Positions 26,653 through 35,160 of a DNA stretch of 64,000 bases are shown in pieces. Made by a program: the position numbers and the translations under genes. The notes under the pieces are model-generated. The model did not search any database. It was given only the letters and a program-made list of their open reading frames with translations, and was not told the DNA's origin. How positions within the stretch are numbered: position 1 is the stretch's first letter; every line of letters starts with the position of its first letter. This stretch comes from Coralliovum pocilloporae. GTDB lineage: Bacteria > Pseudomonadota > Alphaproteobacteria > Rhizobiales > Cohaesibacteraceae. The stretch spans positions 372,001-436,000 of the forward strand of contig NZ_CP132542.1 in NCBI RefSeq assembly GCF_030845175.1. The letters run 5' to 3'.

Positions 26653-27600
26653 TTATGCCGCTTCTTGAGGCTGAATGGGTACCATACCTGTGGGCGATGC
26701 CGGGTCGACCTCAAAGTCAACCATCAGCTTGTGCTGTTTGCGCTGGGCCAGGCCGCTATATTTAACAGCAGCTGCAAGTCCGGCTTTTGCCCAGAACCCG
26801 GGACCTGACAGGGCTGTGGACTTGGCTTTTACACCAACAAAATGCCGCAGAACCGCATTGGCATAATTCACCGCATATGACCGTCTTATATCGTCGGTCC
26901 AGTATTCGACCGTCATAGAGACGTTGAGACAATCATGATTGTCTATCCGATGCGGTCCGTTCAGACGCCATGTCAGCATGTCACCGGGCTCGATATCAAA
27001 GACCTCGGCATAATTGTCAAAGGCCGGGTCGTAGGGAATCTCTTCCTCGGTTACGTTCAGCACTACATCCTCAAGGCTTTCGCGGGAGAGGAATGGCGCC
27101 TCCGGAGGATAGACATAAACACGTTTGCTGCCGCGAAGCTGGATGAGCCCCTGCCCCGGCACATCCATATGATAAAAGACACGTGTCTTCGGCGAAGACA
27201 ACAGAATCCCCAGGCGACGCTTAAAGGTCTTGAGACCTGGAACCGCGTCCTCAAGCTGGGAAAACAGTGTCTCTTCAATCTGCTTGAACCGAGGGTCCGT
27301 TTCATTGACATTCCGCGCATTGACCCAGATAGGCCCTTTACTCACGGCTTCAATGATTCCCTCTCCACGCGCGCTTCCCAAGCGACCCACGTGCCAGGAG
27401 CGAATATCATGTCCCTGATTATCCATTGTAGACACATAAAGCAGGTCATCCGGATGGTGACCGATAAGGTCTGCCAGCGCTGTATCACTGAACAGGCCCG
27501 TATCCTGCAGTGCATGAGAGAAACGAACGGTTTCGTTGCCCCAGATATCAGACAGGTTCTCAGGCAGGTCGTTCAAAACCCGGTCAAGAGACAAAGACAT
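26653..27600 (-). CDS. JmjC/cupin-8-like putative Fe(II)/2-oxoglutarate oxygenase
   Basis: This 315-residue protein appears to be a single cupin-like (JmjC superfamily) domain. The iron-ligand pattern is visible as His-x-Asp in FYHMDVPGQG near residue 158 and the distal His in NGPHRIDN near 223. Between them lies the GSKRVYVYPP segment that often carries the 2-oxoglutarate-binding Lys or Arg. The C-terminal ~70 residues are basic and helical. The ATG at 27600 fits the protein start better than an in-frame ATG at 27621. Family members hydroxylate amino-acid side chains or small molecules. The substrate is unknown and the neighbouring aldolase gives no clear hint. Confidence 0.72.
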   Translation of the reverse strand: MSLSLDRVLNDLPENLSDIWGNETVRFSHALQDTGLFSDTALADLIGHHPDDLLYVSTMDNQGHDIRSWHVGRLGSARGEGIIEAVSKGPIWVNARNVNETDPRFKQIEETLFSQLEDAVPGLKTFKRRLGILLSSPKTRVFYHMDVPGQGLIQLRGSKRVYVYPPEAPFLSRESLEDVVLNVTEEEIPYDPAFDNYAEVFDIEPGDMLTWRLNGPHRIDNHDCLNVSMTVEYWTDDIRRSYAVNYANAVLRHFVGVKAKSTALSGPGFWAKAGLAAAVKYSGLAQRKQHKLMVDFEVDPASPTGMVPIQPQEAA

Positions 27601-27656
27601 GGATAGACACCCCCAGATCAATAAAACACCAGACCTTTCACCTGACTTGGCAATGG

Positions 27657-27692
27657 TGCTTTAAGAGTTTGTTTCTGCGCGAGCTTTTGTCT
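27657..27692. repeat. Fragment related to the downstream part of the ~105-bp repeat
   Basis: TTTGTTTCTGCGCGAGCTTT near 27667 matches TTTGTTGCTGCGCGAGCTTT near 39855, apart from one base, with further similarity on both sides (GCTTTAAGAG vs GCTGTAGAA; CTG after the match). The rest of the repeat is absent here, so it is a partial or decayed copy. It lies in a 263-bp non-coding gap between the JmjC-like and DUF1476 genes. Confidence 0.5.
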
Positions 27693-27802
27693 GAAGCACG
27701 CTATAGTTCCGGCATTGCCGGTATTTAGGGGCAGCATAGCGCAGCTGTCTTAAAGACCAGTTTGAAGAAACGGACATTTGTCTCTTTGGTTAATCGGCAA
27801 TG

Positions 27803-27836
27803 AAAAAACCGCGCTCCTTCAAAGAAACGCGGTTTT
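27803..27836 (-). terminator. Rho-independent terminator
   Basis: AAAACCGCG and CGCGGTTTT form a stem whose minus-strand product ends in a T run. It closes the DUF1476 transcript 28 bases after its stop. Confidence 0.88.
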
Positions 27837-27863
27837 CAGAATCATATGCGAGGCACAGGCTGC

Positions 27864-28187
27864 CTAAGCTTCGGTGGCAATCTGCTCGCGTGCAGTGGCC
27901 ATCAGCTCGTCCATGGTCCGGCGAATCTGGTGGTCAGACTGCTCGATACCGGCACTGTCGAAATCGCCGCGAATCTTGCGGAACACATCTTCATCGCCCG
28001 GCTCGTCAAAGTCTGCACGAACCACTTCCTTGGCGTAGTCAGCGGCCTTTTCGCCGGACAGGCCAAGCTTTTCAGCCGCCCAAAGGCCAAGAAGCTTGTT
28101 CCGGCGGGCTTCCGCCTTGAAACGAAGTTCTTCGTCATGGGCAAATTTTCTTTCAAACGCATCTTCACGCTGATCAAACGTGGTCAT
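27864..28187 (-). CDS. F1-ATPase inhibitor zeta-type protein (DUF1476)
   Basis: This 107-residue protein is of the DUF1476 family, whose Paracoccus member is the zeta inhibitor of the F1Fo-ATP synthase. The N-terminal FDQREDAFERKFAHDEELRFK is the inhibitory region of the family, and the remainder (LLGLWAAEKLGLSG ... ADYAKEVV) forms the four-helix bundle. The ATG at 28187 has AGGAGG at ideal spacing. It is divergent from purC, an arrangement common in alphaproteobacteria, and has its own terminator. Confidence 0.92.
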   Translation of the reverse strand: MTTFDQREDAFERKFAHDEELRFKAEARRNKLLGLWAAEKLGLSGEKAADYAKEVVRADFDEPGDEDVFRKIRGDFDSAGIEQSDHQIRRTMDELMATAREQIATEA

Positions 28188-28490
28188 GTAAACCTCCTGG
28201 GGCCGCAATCGGTCACGAACCTGATTTGAGATGTCCTTTATGGATTTAATAGGGCTAACCAAAGGTAAAAACAATGCGACAAGAGGTGGTAATGCCCAAT
28301 TTCAGCGAAAGTTCGAAAGATCATTGTGAAACCGGGCACTTTCTTGTAGTGTCGCGCCGCAAAGGCGGTGGGGATTCTGATGTCCGCCGCCTCCATTATT
28401 TGTCACGGAGAAATCCACCCGGATAACCGCTGCAGCGGAAAATCAGCCCGGTTGAATGGATGCTCTCATAGCAGAACACGGTATACGCCA
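28188..28490. other. Divergent intergenic region between DUF1476 and purC
   Basis: These 303 bases contain no credible gene. A GC-rich inverted pair (GGCGG with CCGCC, roughly 28365-28400) could form a hairpin in the purC leader, but no known riboswitch consensus is apparent. Promoters for both neighbouring genes must lie here. I cannot place them with confidence. Confidence 0.4.
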
Positions 28491-29255
28491 ATGAACCGTC
28501 GCCGCCGCATTTACGAAGGTAAGGCCAAAATTCTATATGAAGGACCGGAACCCGGAACGCTGATCCAGCATTTCAAGGATGATGCGACTGCCTTCAACAA
28601 CAAGAAGCACGATATCATCGATGGCAAGGGTGTCCTGAACAACCGCATTTCGGAATTTGTTTTCGAGCACCTGAACCGGCTTGGCGTACCCACGCATTTT
28701 ATCCGCCGTGTCAACATGCGCGAACAGCTGGTTCGTGAAGTTGAGATTGTGCCGCTTGAGGTAATCGTGCGCAATGTGGCTGCAGGATCTCTGTGTACCC
28801 GCCTCGGCCTTGAGGAAGGCACTCAGCTCCCGCGCTCCATCATTGAGTTCTGCTACAAAAAAGATGAACTGGGCGACCCGCTGGTGGCTGAAGAGCACAT
28901 CACTGCATTCGGCTGGGCCAATCCGCAGGAACTTGATGATATCATGGCACTGACCATCCGCATCAATGACTTCCTGTCCGGCATGTTTGCTGCTGTCGGC
29001 ATTCGTCTGGTGGACTTCAAGATCGAGTTTGGCCGCCTTTGGGAAGGCGACATGATGCGCATCGTTCTGGCCGACGAGATTTCACCGGATTCCTGCCGCC
29101 TCTGGGACATGAGCACCGGCGATAAGATGGACAAGGACCGGTTCCGCAAGGATCTTGGCGGCATGATCGAAGCCTATCAGGAAGTTGCACGCCGCCTCGG
29201 CATTCTCAACGAAAGCGAACGCCCTGTTACGGACGGCCCGCGACTGGTCAAGTAA
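28491..29255 (+). CDS. purC: Phosphoribosylaminoimidazole-succinocarboxamide synthase (SAICAR synthetase)
   Basis: This 254-residue ATP-grasp-like enzyme joins CAIR and aspartate to SAICAR in purine synthesis. Visible blocks are [15 protein letters not shown] at the start, [12 protein letters not shown] near 29-40, [14 protein letters not shown] near 88-101 and [33 protein letters not shown], split by me for length, near 170-205. The ATG at 28491 gives the standard protein length. It begins a purC-purS-small membrane protein-purQ operon with short gaps. Confidence 0.97.
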   Translation: MNRRRRIYEGKAKILYEGPEPGTLIQHFKDDATAFNNKKHDIIDGKGVLNNRISEFVFEHLNRLGVPTHFIRRVNMREQLVREVEIVPLEVIVRNVAAGSLCTRLGLEEGTQLPRSIIEFCYKKDELGDPLVAEEHITAFGWANPQELDDIMALTIRINDFLSGMFAAVGIRLVDFKIEFGRLWEGDMMRIVLADEISPDSCRLWDMSTGDKMDKDRFRKDLGGMIEAYQEVARRLGILNESERPVTDGPRLVK

Positions 29256-29305
29256 ACCGGTTTCCCTTTCACCTGAACACTACTTGAGCGAATACAGGAC
29301 AAGCC

Positions 29306-29548
29306 ATGAAGGCACGTATCACGGTAACCCTGAAAAACGGTGTCCTTGACCCCCAGGGCAAGGCAATTCAGAACGCACTTGGCAGTCTCGGTTTCGACGA
29401 CGTCAACGGCGTTCGTCAGGGCAAGGTTATTGATCTCGACCTGGCCGATATGGACAAGGCCACCGCACAAACCCGCATCAGCGACATGTGCGAGAAGCTT
29501 CTGGCCAACACGGTCATCGAAAACTACGCAATCGAGCTGGTCGACTGA
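29306..29548 (+). CDS. purS: FGAM synthase subunit PurS
   Basis: This 80-residue PurS is the small subunit that bridges PurL and PurQ in the multi-subunit formylglycinamidine ribonucleotide synthase. It starts KARITVTLKNGVLDPQGKAI, contains SLGFDDVNGVRQGKVIDL near residues 33-50, and ends NTVIENYAIELVD. These are the hallmark PurS segments. It lies 50 bases after purC and 10 before the 41-codon membrane-protein gene. Confidence 0.97.
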   Translation: MKARITVTLKNGVLDPQGKAIQNALGSLGFDDVNGVRQGKVIDLDLADMDKATAQTRISDMCEKLLANTVIENYAIELVD

Positions 29549-29558
29549 TCGGGCAAGC

Positions 29559-29684
29559 ATGATGGACAGGCCTCCTGCACAGGATGACAGCGGACGCATT
29601 ATCCGCTTCCTTCTGATCCAGGCGGCTGTTTTCATCATCCTTCCTCTTGGTCTCACCGCTCTGGCTGTCATTCTGTATTTGTGA
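29559..29684 (+). CDS. 41-residue membrane protein between purS and purQ
   Basis: This short gene encodes an acidic/basic head ([14 protein letters not shown]) and one transmembrane helix ([20 protein letters not shown]) to the C-terminus. It starts with ATGATG, the first ATG at 29559. It lies in the purS-purQ gap on the same strand, ten bases after purS, and its end runs past a GTG that could begin purQ. Small membrane proteins in this exact place are conserved in several alphaproteobacteria (from memory), which supports a real gene. It may tether the purine synthase complex to the membrane (inference). Confidence 0.75.
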   Translation: MMDRPPAQDDSGRIIRFLLIQAAVFIILPLGLTALAVILYL

Positions 29685-29695
29685 GGGCTCTCCGG

Positions 29696-30364
29696 ATGAA
29701 ATCTGCCGTAATCCTCTTCCCCGGCTCCAATCGCGAACGCGACATGCTTTACGCGCTTGAGCAGATCTCAGGCCACAGGCCGCAGACGGTCTGGCACACG
29801 GAAACCGAAATCCCGGATGTGGATCTGATCGTTCTCCCAGGCGGTTTCTCCTATGGGGACTATCTCCGCTCCGGCGCTATTGCAGCCCGCTCTCCGGTTA
29901 TGGATGCCCTGCGCGCCAAAGCGGATGCAGGCGTCCGCGTTCTCGGTGTCTGCAACGGGTTCCAGATGCTGACAGAAGCAGGCCTTCTGCCAGGCGCTCT
30001 GATGCGCAACAAGGATCTGAAATTTGTCTGCCGGGAAGTGAAACTGGAAGTCGCCAATGCCGACACCCTGTTCACCCGAAGCTACACGCAAGGCCAGATT
30101 CTGCGTTGCCCGGTTGCCCATCACGATGGCAACTATTTCGCTGAAGATGACATCATCAGACAGCTTGAAGATCAGAACCGCGTTGCCTTCCGTTACGCAG
30201 ACGGCACCAACCCGAATGGATCAATCAACAATATTGCCGGCATTCTCAATGAACGCGGCAATGTGCTCGGTATGATGCCGCATCCGGAAAACCTGATTGA
30301 AGACCTGCAGGGTGGCACTGATGGCCGCGGCCTGTTTGCCAGCGCTCTGGACGTGGCTGCCTGA
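29696..30364 (+). CDS. purQ: FGAM synthase glutaminase subunit PurQ
   Basis: This 222-residue class I glutamine amidotransferase supplies ammonia for FGAM synthase. It starts [15 protein letters not shown] and carries [15 protein letters not shown] near 43-57, the nucleophile Cys in [11 protein letters not shown] near 85-95, and the His-Pro-Glu of the triad in MMPHPENL near 196. I take the ATG at 29696. An in-frame GTG at 29681 overlaps the previous gene. A strong terminator follows 28 bases later, so purL is transcribed separately here. Confidence 0.97.
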   Translation: MKSAVILFPGSNRERDMLYALEQISGHRPQTVWHTETEIPDVDLIVLPGGFSYGDYLRSGAIAARSPVMDALRAKADAGVRVLGVCNGFQMLTEAGLLPGALMRNKDLKFVCREVKLEVANADTLFTRSYTQGQILRCPVAHHDGNYFAEDDIIRQLEDQNRVAFRYADGTNPNGSINNIAGILNERGNVLGMMPHPENLIEDLQGGTDGRGLFASALDVAA

Positions 30365-30391
30365 CCAATCAAAGGCATAAGAACGTTTCGA

Positions 30392-30422
30392 GGGACAGCA
30401 TCATCTGCTGTCCCTTTTTTTT
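30392..30422 (+). terminator. Rho-independent terminator of the purC-purQ operon
   Basis: GGGACAGCA pairs with TGCTGTCCC around TCATC and is followed by at least eight T. It separates the operon from the insertion sequence. Confidence 0.95.
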
Positions 30423-30516
30423 GTTGAGCTCTAGGTTCAATCGACATTCAGTCTTCCCAAGTTGGGTACAGATGTGATTCATAGGTTTCCAGATTCGATG
30501 AACTGGAGATGCTTTG

Positions 30517-30891
30517 ATGCCCAAGCGCTATGAATTGACGGTTTCGCAATGGCGTAAGATTGAAGGGGTTTTGCCGGGCAAGCCTGGAGATCCAGGACGT
30601 AGCGGCAGAGATAACCAGCTGTTCGTAAACGGTGTTTTGTGGGTTCTACGATCCGGGGCGCACTGGCATGATCTTCCTGAACGCTACGGCAAATGGAAGA
30701 CAGTGCATAAACGCTTCACTCGCTGGGCCGAGGCGGGCGTGTGGGAACGGGTGTTCGAGCATCTGATCAAGGACCCTGATAACAGCTACGTCTCGCTCGA
30801 CAGCAGCCTTGTGCGCGCGCATCAACAGGCGGCGACAGGCAAGGGCTCAAAAGGGGGGACCAGGCTTTGGGGCATTCCCGAGGTGGTCTGA
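30517..30891 (+). CDS. IS5/IS427-type transposase, N-terminal frame (orfA)
   Basis: This 124-residue frame starts PKRYELTVSQWRKIEGVLPG and contains the family's DNQLFVNGVLWVLRSGAHWHDLP segment, split in description for length, near 32-54. The first catalytic Asp is in VSLDSSLVRAHQQAA near residue 95. It runs past the slippery sequence AAAAGGGGGG (30849-30858). After that point, frame 0 continues into the second half of the protein. The ATG at 30517 has a GGAG upstream. Confidence 0.9.
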   Translation: MPKRYELTVSQWRKIEGVLPGKPGDPGRSGRDNQLFVNGVLWVLRSGAHWHDLPERYGKWKTVHKRFTRWAEAGVWERVFEHLIKDPDNSYVSLDSSLVRAHQQAATGKGSKGGTRLWGIPEVV

Positions 30892-31274
30892 CGACAAAGA
30901 TCCACCTCGCGACGGATGCTCTTGGCCGTCCTCTGCGTATCATCCTGACGCCAGGCCAGCGTGGAGATGCACCGATTGCACCTGATCTTCTGGACGGCCT
31001 GACACCGAAGCGTGTGCTGGCGGACAAAGCCTATGATTCCAATGCGATCCGTGCTTTGATCCGCGCAATGCGGGCTGAGCCGGTGATCCCGTCTAACCCG
31101 ACACGAAAACATCGCATCCCCTACGACTTCGAAGCTTATAAAGTCCGTAATACGGTGGAGCGATGCTTCAACAAGCTCAAGCACTTCCGACGTATCGCAA
31201 CACGCTTCGACCGAAGGGCCATATACTTCCTCAGTTTCGTCCAAATCGCAGCTGCAATACTATGGATGAGATGA
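30867..31274 (+). CDS. IS5/IS427-type transposase, C-terminal frame (orfB)
   Basis: This is the second half of the DDE transposase in the -1 frame relative to orfA. The fused product would read through GDQALGHSRGGLTTKIH. The second Asp is in VLADKAYDSNAIR, and the catalytic Glu is in NTVERCFNKLKHFRR, followed by the RIATRFDR signature. The first possible initiator is a TTG at 30867, which is unlikely to be used because the domain begins upstream of it. The protein is therefore best read as orfAB made by frameshifting. Confidence 0.88.
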   Translation: MGHSRGGLTTKIHLATDALGRPLRIILTPGQRGDAPIAPDLLDGLTPKRVLADKAYDSNAIRALIRAMRAEPVIPSNPTRKHRIPYDFEAYKVRNTVERCFNKLKHFRRIATRFDRRAIYFLSFVQIAAAILWMR

Positions 31275-31288
31275 ATGTCGATTCAGCC

Positions 31289-31392
31289 TAGAGCATTTTG
31301 CGATGAACAGGATTCATACGCATGCTCTCTGTCTTTGATGACGCGAGTTGTTTGTCGCCAAACCGGTCCCCACTTAGGCGCAACACGCTCTA
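31289..31392. repeat. ~105-bp palindromic intergenic repeat, copy 1
   Basis: The repeat starts TAGAGC and ends GCTCTA, so its ends are mutually inverted. An inner hairpin ATGAA-cagga-TTCAT is followed by CATGCTCT and the block CGCCAAACCGGTCCCC. It aligns over its length with 39748-39852. Its right end supplies the stop codon of the adjacent minus-strand DMT transporter gene, and its left end abuts the IS. Confidence 0.7.
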
Positions 31393-32292
31393 AACTGCTG
31401 CGGAACGGCGTGCACGACGTTCCTGAACCAGCGGGGCCAATTGCACCAGAAGGATGGCAAAAAGGATAGCCACACAGCCAAACCAGCCCTGTAGTGGCAG
31501 TCTCTCTCCCAGAAGGATCATCGCTGACAGAGCAGCAAACAGGCTCTCGGACGACAGCAGAATGGCAGCATCTGCTGCGGGTGTATACCGCTGGGCAATC
31601 GCCTGCAGGGTAAAGGCAACCCCGCCCGAAATGACGCCGGTATAGACCAGTTCAAACCAGGTGTCAGAAATTGAAGCAAATGAAACCGGCTCGAACATCA
31701 GACCGAAGGCAGTGCCAAGAACCGCCACCACGGCAAACTGCAAAGCCGCAATGACGATCGCAGCAGAAAGTTCAGCGATGATAATCCCAAGCAGGATCAC
31801 CTGAAGAGCCCAGAACAGAGCGCTGAGGATCGTCAGAACATCTCCCCAGTTCAAGCCTGACAGCGCATGCCCCAGAAGCCAGGCACCCGCCAGAGACAGT
31901 GCGGCCGCAGGCCAGACAGCGATATGGACAGACTGACGGAAGATAAACAGCGCCACAAGCGGCGTGAACACCACATAAAGTGCTGTCAGAAAACCGGAAT
32001 TGGTCACCGTTGTGTAGAGCAGGCCGACCTGCTGCAATGCCAGGCCAAGAAAGAAACAAACACCCGTTGCCAGGATCAGCCACACATGGCGCGGTTTGAT
32101 TTCAGGGCGCAGGCGCCGGTATTCCAGATAGGCCAGAGGCGCAACAGCCAGCGTCGCCAGAACAAAGCGCAGACCAGTGAACGTCAGAGGCCCCATTGTA
32201 TCCATGGCTGTGGACTGAGCCACAAAAGCAGAACCCCAGATCAATGCTGCAAGCAACAGCAATCCGTTTGCAGAAAACCGCGTCATTGTCAT
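31390..32292 (-). CDS. EamA/DMT-family transporter
   Basis: This protein of about 300 residues has ten predicted membrane helices and two EamA repeats. The first begins NGLLLLAALIWGSAFVAQS and includes TFTGLRFVLATLA. The second includes WGDVLTILSALFWALQVILL and SLFAALSAMILLGE. Such drug/metabolite transporters export amino acids or other small molecules through the inner membrane. I use the ATG at 32292; in-frame starts lie upstream (32340) and six bases downstream. The stop codon is inside the neighbouring repeat. Substrate not predictable. Confidence 0.9.
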   Translation of the reverse strand: MTMTRFSANGLLLLAALIWGSAFVAQSTAMDTMGPLTFTGLRFVLATLAVAPLAYLEYRRLRPEIKPRHVWLILATGVCFFLGLALQQVGLLYTTVTNSGFLTALYVVFTPLVALFIFRQSVHIAVWPAAALSLAGAWLLGHALSGLNWGDVLTILSALFWALQVILLGIIIAELSAAIVIAALQFAVVAVLGTAFGLMFEPVSFASISDTWFELVYTGVISGGVAFTLQAIAQRYTPAADAAILLSSESLFAALSAMILLGERLPLQGWFGCVAILFAILLVQLAPLVQERRARRSAAV

Positions 32293-32398
32293 TCTATCCC
32301 GGCAGGAAATCAGGGGCACGACTATCGCAACCCGAAGCAACTTGCCTTATCAAGCCCCTCCAGATGTGTAAAGGCTAATCGAGGGTGAAGTAAGGCAA

Positions 32399-34741
32399 CT
32401 ACAATTCGTCTCCATCACCCGCTTTGGCCATCCCTGTGATATCATCATCCAGAAGCGGTAACACACCACCCGCAAGCGCTGCACCTGCAGCCAAACCCGC
32501 CGGTGACTGTTTCTGCGCAGGTTCATCGCCTTCTTCATCGGGGGAGGCCAGCCTGACCGTTACCTGACGGTGAGCGAACTTGATGTCTTCCTTCTCAAAC
32601 AGCTCACGGATCTTGGCGTAAACATGCTTGCGGACCATGAACTGATCGCCTGGCTTGGTCATGAATTTGACCCGGAGGATCATGGCGGACTCCTCCATTT
32701 TATACACACCCTGCGATTTGAGCGGCTGCATGAACATGTGGCCGATGGCCTCATCCTCAAGCAATTGCTGGCCGAGCTTCTTGATGAGTTTCCGAACCCG
32801 CTCCACATCCGTGTCATAGGTCACACGCAGTGGCAGTTTCATCATCACCCAGTCGCGAGAGAAATTGGTCAGCTGCTTGATCTCACCAAACGGGATTGTG
32901 TGCAGCGGTCCATTATGATGGCGAAGCTGGAAAGAGCGGATAGAGATTTTCTCAACCGTACCCTTGACGCCACCAAGATCAATATACTCGCCCTTCCGGA
33001 ATGCATCATCGAGAAGGAAGAAGAAACCGGAGAAAACGTCCCGGATCAGGGTCTGTGCCCCAAAACCGATGGCGAGGCCGACAACACCAGCACCGGCAAA
33101 GAGCGGACCGATATCAACGCCCATTTCTGACAGAACGATCATGCCAGAAATCGCAACGATGGTGACGACCAGGAAGTTCCGGAAAATCGGCAGGAGTGTC
33201 GCGAGACGGGACGCCCCCTGACCCATCATCTCTTCCATGTCCATGCCAGGCTGCACAGGGTCCTCCTCCGCTATCTGGCGGTCAATCCAGGTCTGCACCG
33301 CCCGATAGGCGAGATGAGCAAGGAACAGAACGATTGCGATATCGAATGTCCGAACAAAGATGCTGTCGCTCCGCTCCAGATCCACACCCCAGGACAGGGC
33401 CACATACCCGGCCCAGCACGCAAAAGCCACAACGCCAGCGGCATGATCGAACACTTCTTTGAACAGAGGCTCCTGTGGTTCCTGTTCGTCCTCAACAGAA
33501 AACCCGTCTTCGGTAATCATCTCCTCATCAGGCTCGCTGGAAAGCTCACGCGCCTGTGCCATCCTCGATGCATAGACACGGTCGATAATCAGCAGCAGAA
33601 CAGCATAAAGACCGAGCGCGAGGAAAATTCCGTCAACGGGCGCTGTCACCAGCCCGAACGCATTCGGCAATTCCAAAACGAGACGGACAATACTCGCAGC
33701 ACCGGCAGAGATGAAATAGACAATAGCCAGGCTCTCCCAGAAACGCCCGAGAAGGCGGACCGGAAGCCAGACCTGGCTTTCTGGCTTTCCACCATAAATC
33801 GCCTGACGAATAGGCTCGCGATGCCGCCAGGCAATCCAGCTCAGCCCAAAGGTGGTCAGAACAATAGCAATGATCAGCGTCAGCGCATGCGCCAGTTCAT
33901 CAAGCCCCAGGAAGCCCATCCAGACGCAGATCCCGATAGCCAAAGCTGAGACAGCCAGAACACGGATCTGATCTCTGTAAAGGGCGCTTGCCGAATGATC
34001 ATCCATAGCAATCATGCGATGGGATGGCGCGTCAGGTGCCAGCACATTCAGAAAGATAATCCGTCCCAGACGGAAACCAACAAACGTCAACAAGGCCACA
34101 ACCATGGTGGTTCTGGACGGCGGGTGTCCCCAGTCCGCGATCAGCATCACAAGCCCTGCAGCAAACAGGAAACCGAACGTGTTGATCCCCATCAGCACGG
34201 TTCGGCTGAGGAGATACGCAATCTTGTCAGCACGGGTCGCCGGGTTGGGATTATAGAGACCCGCAAATGTCCGCCGCCCCCATTGATCGCACTTGGCCTG
34301 GACATATCGCCCGACAACAAAGGCAATCGCGATTGCCAGAACCGCATAGAGCAGCCAATAAAGGCCACCTTCCGGGCCGAGTTTCTGCAGTGTTGTTATA
34401 ATTTCGGACGGGTAATCAGGGGTTTTGCTGAATATATGGACAAGGGCAGCCCGAGCGGGCAGCAGAATATCGGTGATGAATCCGCCAATATCAAACCCGG
34501 CCTCAGTCTCGGTCGCAGCCTTTTCTGACGGGTCAATGACAACAATCGTGGCGCCGCTCTCTCTTGCTGTATCCAGCACCGGTTCAAGCGTTTCCAGCAC
34601 AGAGGTCTGATTCGTATCTGCCCCACTCTCCTGAGCCTGCACCGGCAACGCAAACCAGAGTGCCGAAACCAGCAGCAGTGAAAGGGCTTTCCCCCAGTTC
34701 AAAACAGTAAATGCACTGAAAAACCGGAACGCGGACATCAC
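32399..34741 (-). CDS. Large MscS-family mechanosensitive channel
   Basis: This 780-residue inner-membrane protein has an N-terminal signal peptide (LSLLLVSALWFALPVQAQ), a periplasmic region of about 60 residues, and roughly ten or eleven membrane helices between 130 and 590. The MscS core follows: pore helix with GVVGLAIGFGAQTLIRDVFSG near 555-575, a beta domain with GTVEKISIRSFQLRHHNG, and a C-terminal alpha/beta domain. The tail (about 705-780) is acidic and Ala/Gly-rich. It is far longer than E. coli MscS (286 residues) and resembles YbdG/MscM-type large members. It probably protects against hypo-osmotic shock. Confidence 0.9.
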   Translation of the reverse strand: MMSAFRFFSAFTVLNWGKALSLLLVSALWFALPVQAQESGADTNQTSVLETLEPVLDTARESGATIVVIDPSEKAATETEAGFDIGGFITDILLPARAALVHIFSKTPDYPSEIITTLQKLGPEGGLYWLLYAVLAIAIAFVVGRYVQAKCDQWGRRTFAGLYNPNPATRADKIAYLLSRTVLMGINTFGFLFAAGLVMLIADWGHPPSRTTMVVALLTFVGFRLGRIIFLNVLAPDAPSHRMIAMDDHSASALYRDQIRVLAVSALAIGICVWMGFLGLDELAHALTLIIAIVLTTFGLSWIAWRHREPIRQAIYGGKPESQVWLPVRLLGRFWESLAIVYFISAGAASIVRLVLELPNAFGLVTAPVDGIFLALGLYAVLLLIIDRVYASRMAQARELSSEPDEEMITEDGFSVEDEQEPQEPLFKEVFDHAAGVVAFACWAGYVALSWGVDLERSDSIFVRTFDIAIVLFLAHLAYRAVQTWIDRQIAEEDPVQPGMDMEEMMGQGASRLATLLPIFRNFLVVTIVAISGMIVLSEMGVDIGPLFAGAGVVGLAIGFGAQTLIRDVFSGFFFLLDDAFRKGEYIDLGGVKGTVEKISIRSFQLRHHNGPLHTIPFGEIKQLTNFSRDWVMMKLPLRVTYDTDVERVRKLIKKLGQQLLEDEAIGHMFMQPLKSQGVYKMEESAMILRVKFMTKPGDQFMVRKHVYAKIRELFEKEDIKFAHRQVTVRLASPDEEGDEPAQKQSPAGLAAGAALAGGVLPLLDDDITGMAKAGDGDEL

Positions 34742-34803
34742 CTACCCCCAAAAGTGAACCAAACAGAGCGCCACTATAGCGAAACCGCGGGCAACTGCTA
34801 TCT

Positions 34804-35069
34804 TATACCAAAGGAACTTAATATTGACCCGTGTGACCGAGATTTATCCGCGTTCTGACAAGGAGCAGTTGGTGATGTGGTATGGATACCATAAGCCAAA
34901 TGCAACGCTGCTCAGAACGCGTAGAAATCCGGCCTTCGGTGTCTTTCAGTCGCCCACTGGACTGCGTTGTTCTTCTTGGCTGATGTACCAACATCACCCT
35001 TCGAAAAACGCCTTGCCAGCAGCCGCCTGAAAGGCATCACATGCGTCAATATTAAGTTCCTTTGGTATA
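34804..35069. mobile_element. 266-bp element with 25-bp perfect terminal inverted repeats (MITE-like)
   Basis: The ends are perfect 25-base inverted repeats (left starts TATACCAAAGGAACTT; right is its reverse complement), and similarity continues weakly inward. Each end carries TA, as expected for a TA target duplication. Inside are further paired segments: CGCGTTCTGA (34849) with TCAGAACGCG (34912), the hairpin TGGTAT-GG-ATACCA (34878-34891), TGATGT-acca-ACATCA (34981-34996), and CTTTCAG with CTGAAAG. The only plus-strand frame (68 codons) has no recognisable similarity. It looks like a non-autonomous, strongly folding element. Confidence 0.78.
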
Positions 35070-35160
35070 ATCATTGACGTTGAGGCTGTGGGGAACTAAT
35101 TCCATAGCACAAAGACAGGGAAAGAGCGCCTGTGCGCTCGCATTATGACAGCGGATTTCC

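Larger units (their letters stand above)
30435..31287 (+). mobile_element. IS5-family (IS427-type) insertion sequence
   Basis: This is an 853-bp element with imperfect 16-bp terminal inverted repeats: left end GTTCAATCGACATTCA, right end (reversed) GCTGAATCGACATTCA, 14 of 16 matching. It is flanked on both sides by CTAG (30431-30434 and 31288-31291), consistent with a 4-bp target duplication. It carries two overlapping transposase frames joined by a probable -1 frameshift at A4G6. It has inserted into CTAG at the very edge of a ~105-bp chromosomal repeat. It looks intact, with DDE residues present in both frames. Confidence 0.9.

Noticed and set aside
28365-28400. Possible riboswitch or hairpin in the purC leader
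   Set aside because: A GC-rich inverted pair is visible, but no consensus of a purine, ZTP or PRPP riboswitch could be recognised by eye, so I only note the region as non-coding.
34824-35030. 68-codon frame inside the 266-bp inverted-repeat element
   Set aside because: It has no recognisable similarity and its start lies within the terminal repeat. The element is better explained as a non-coding MITE.
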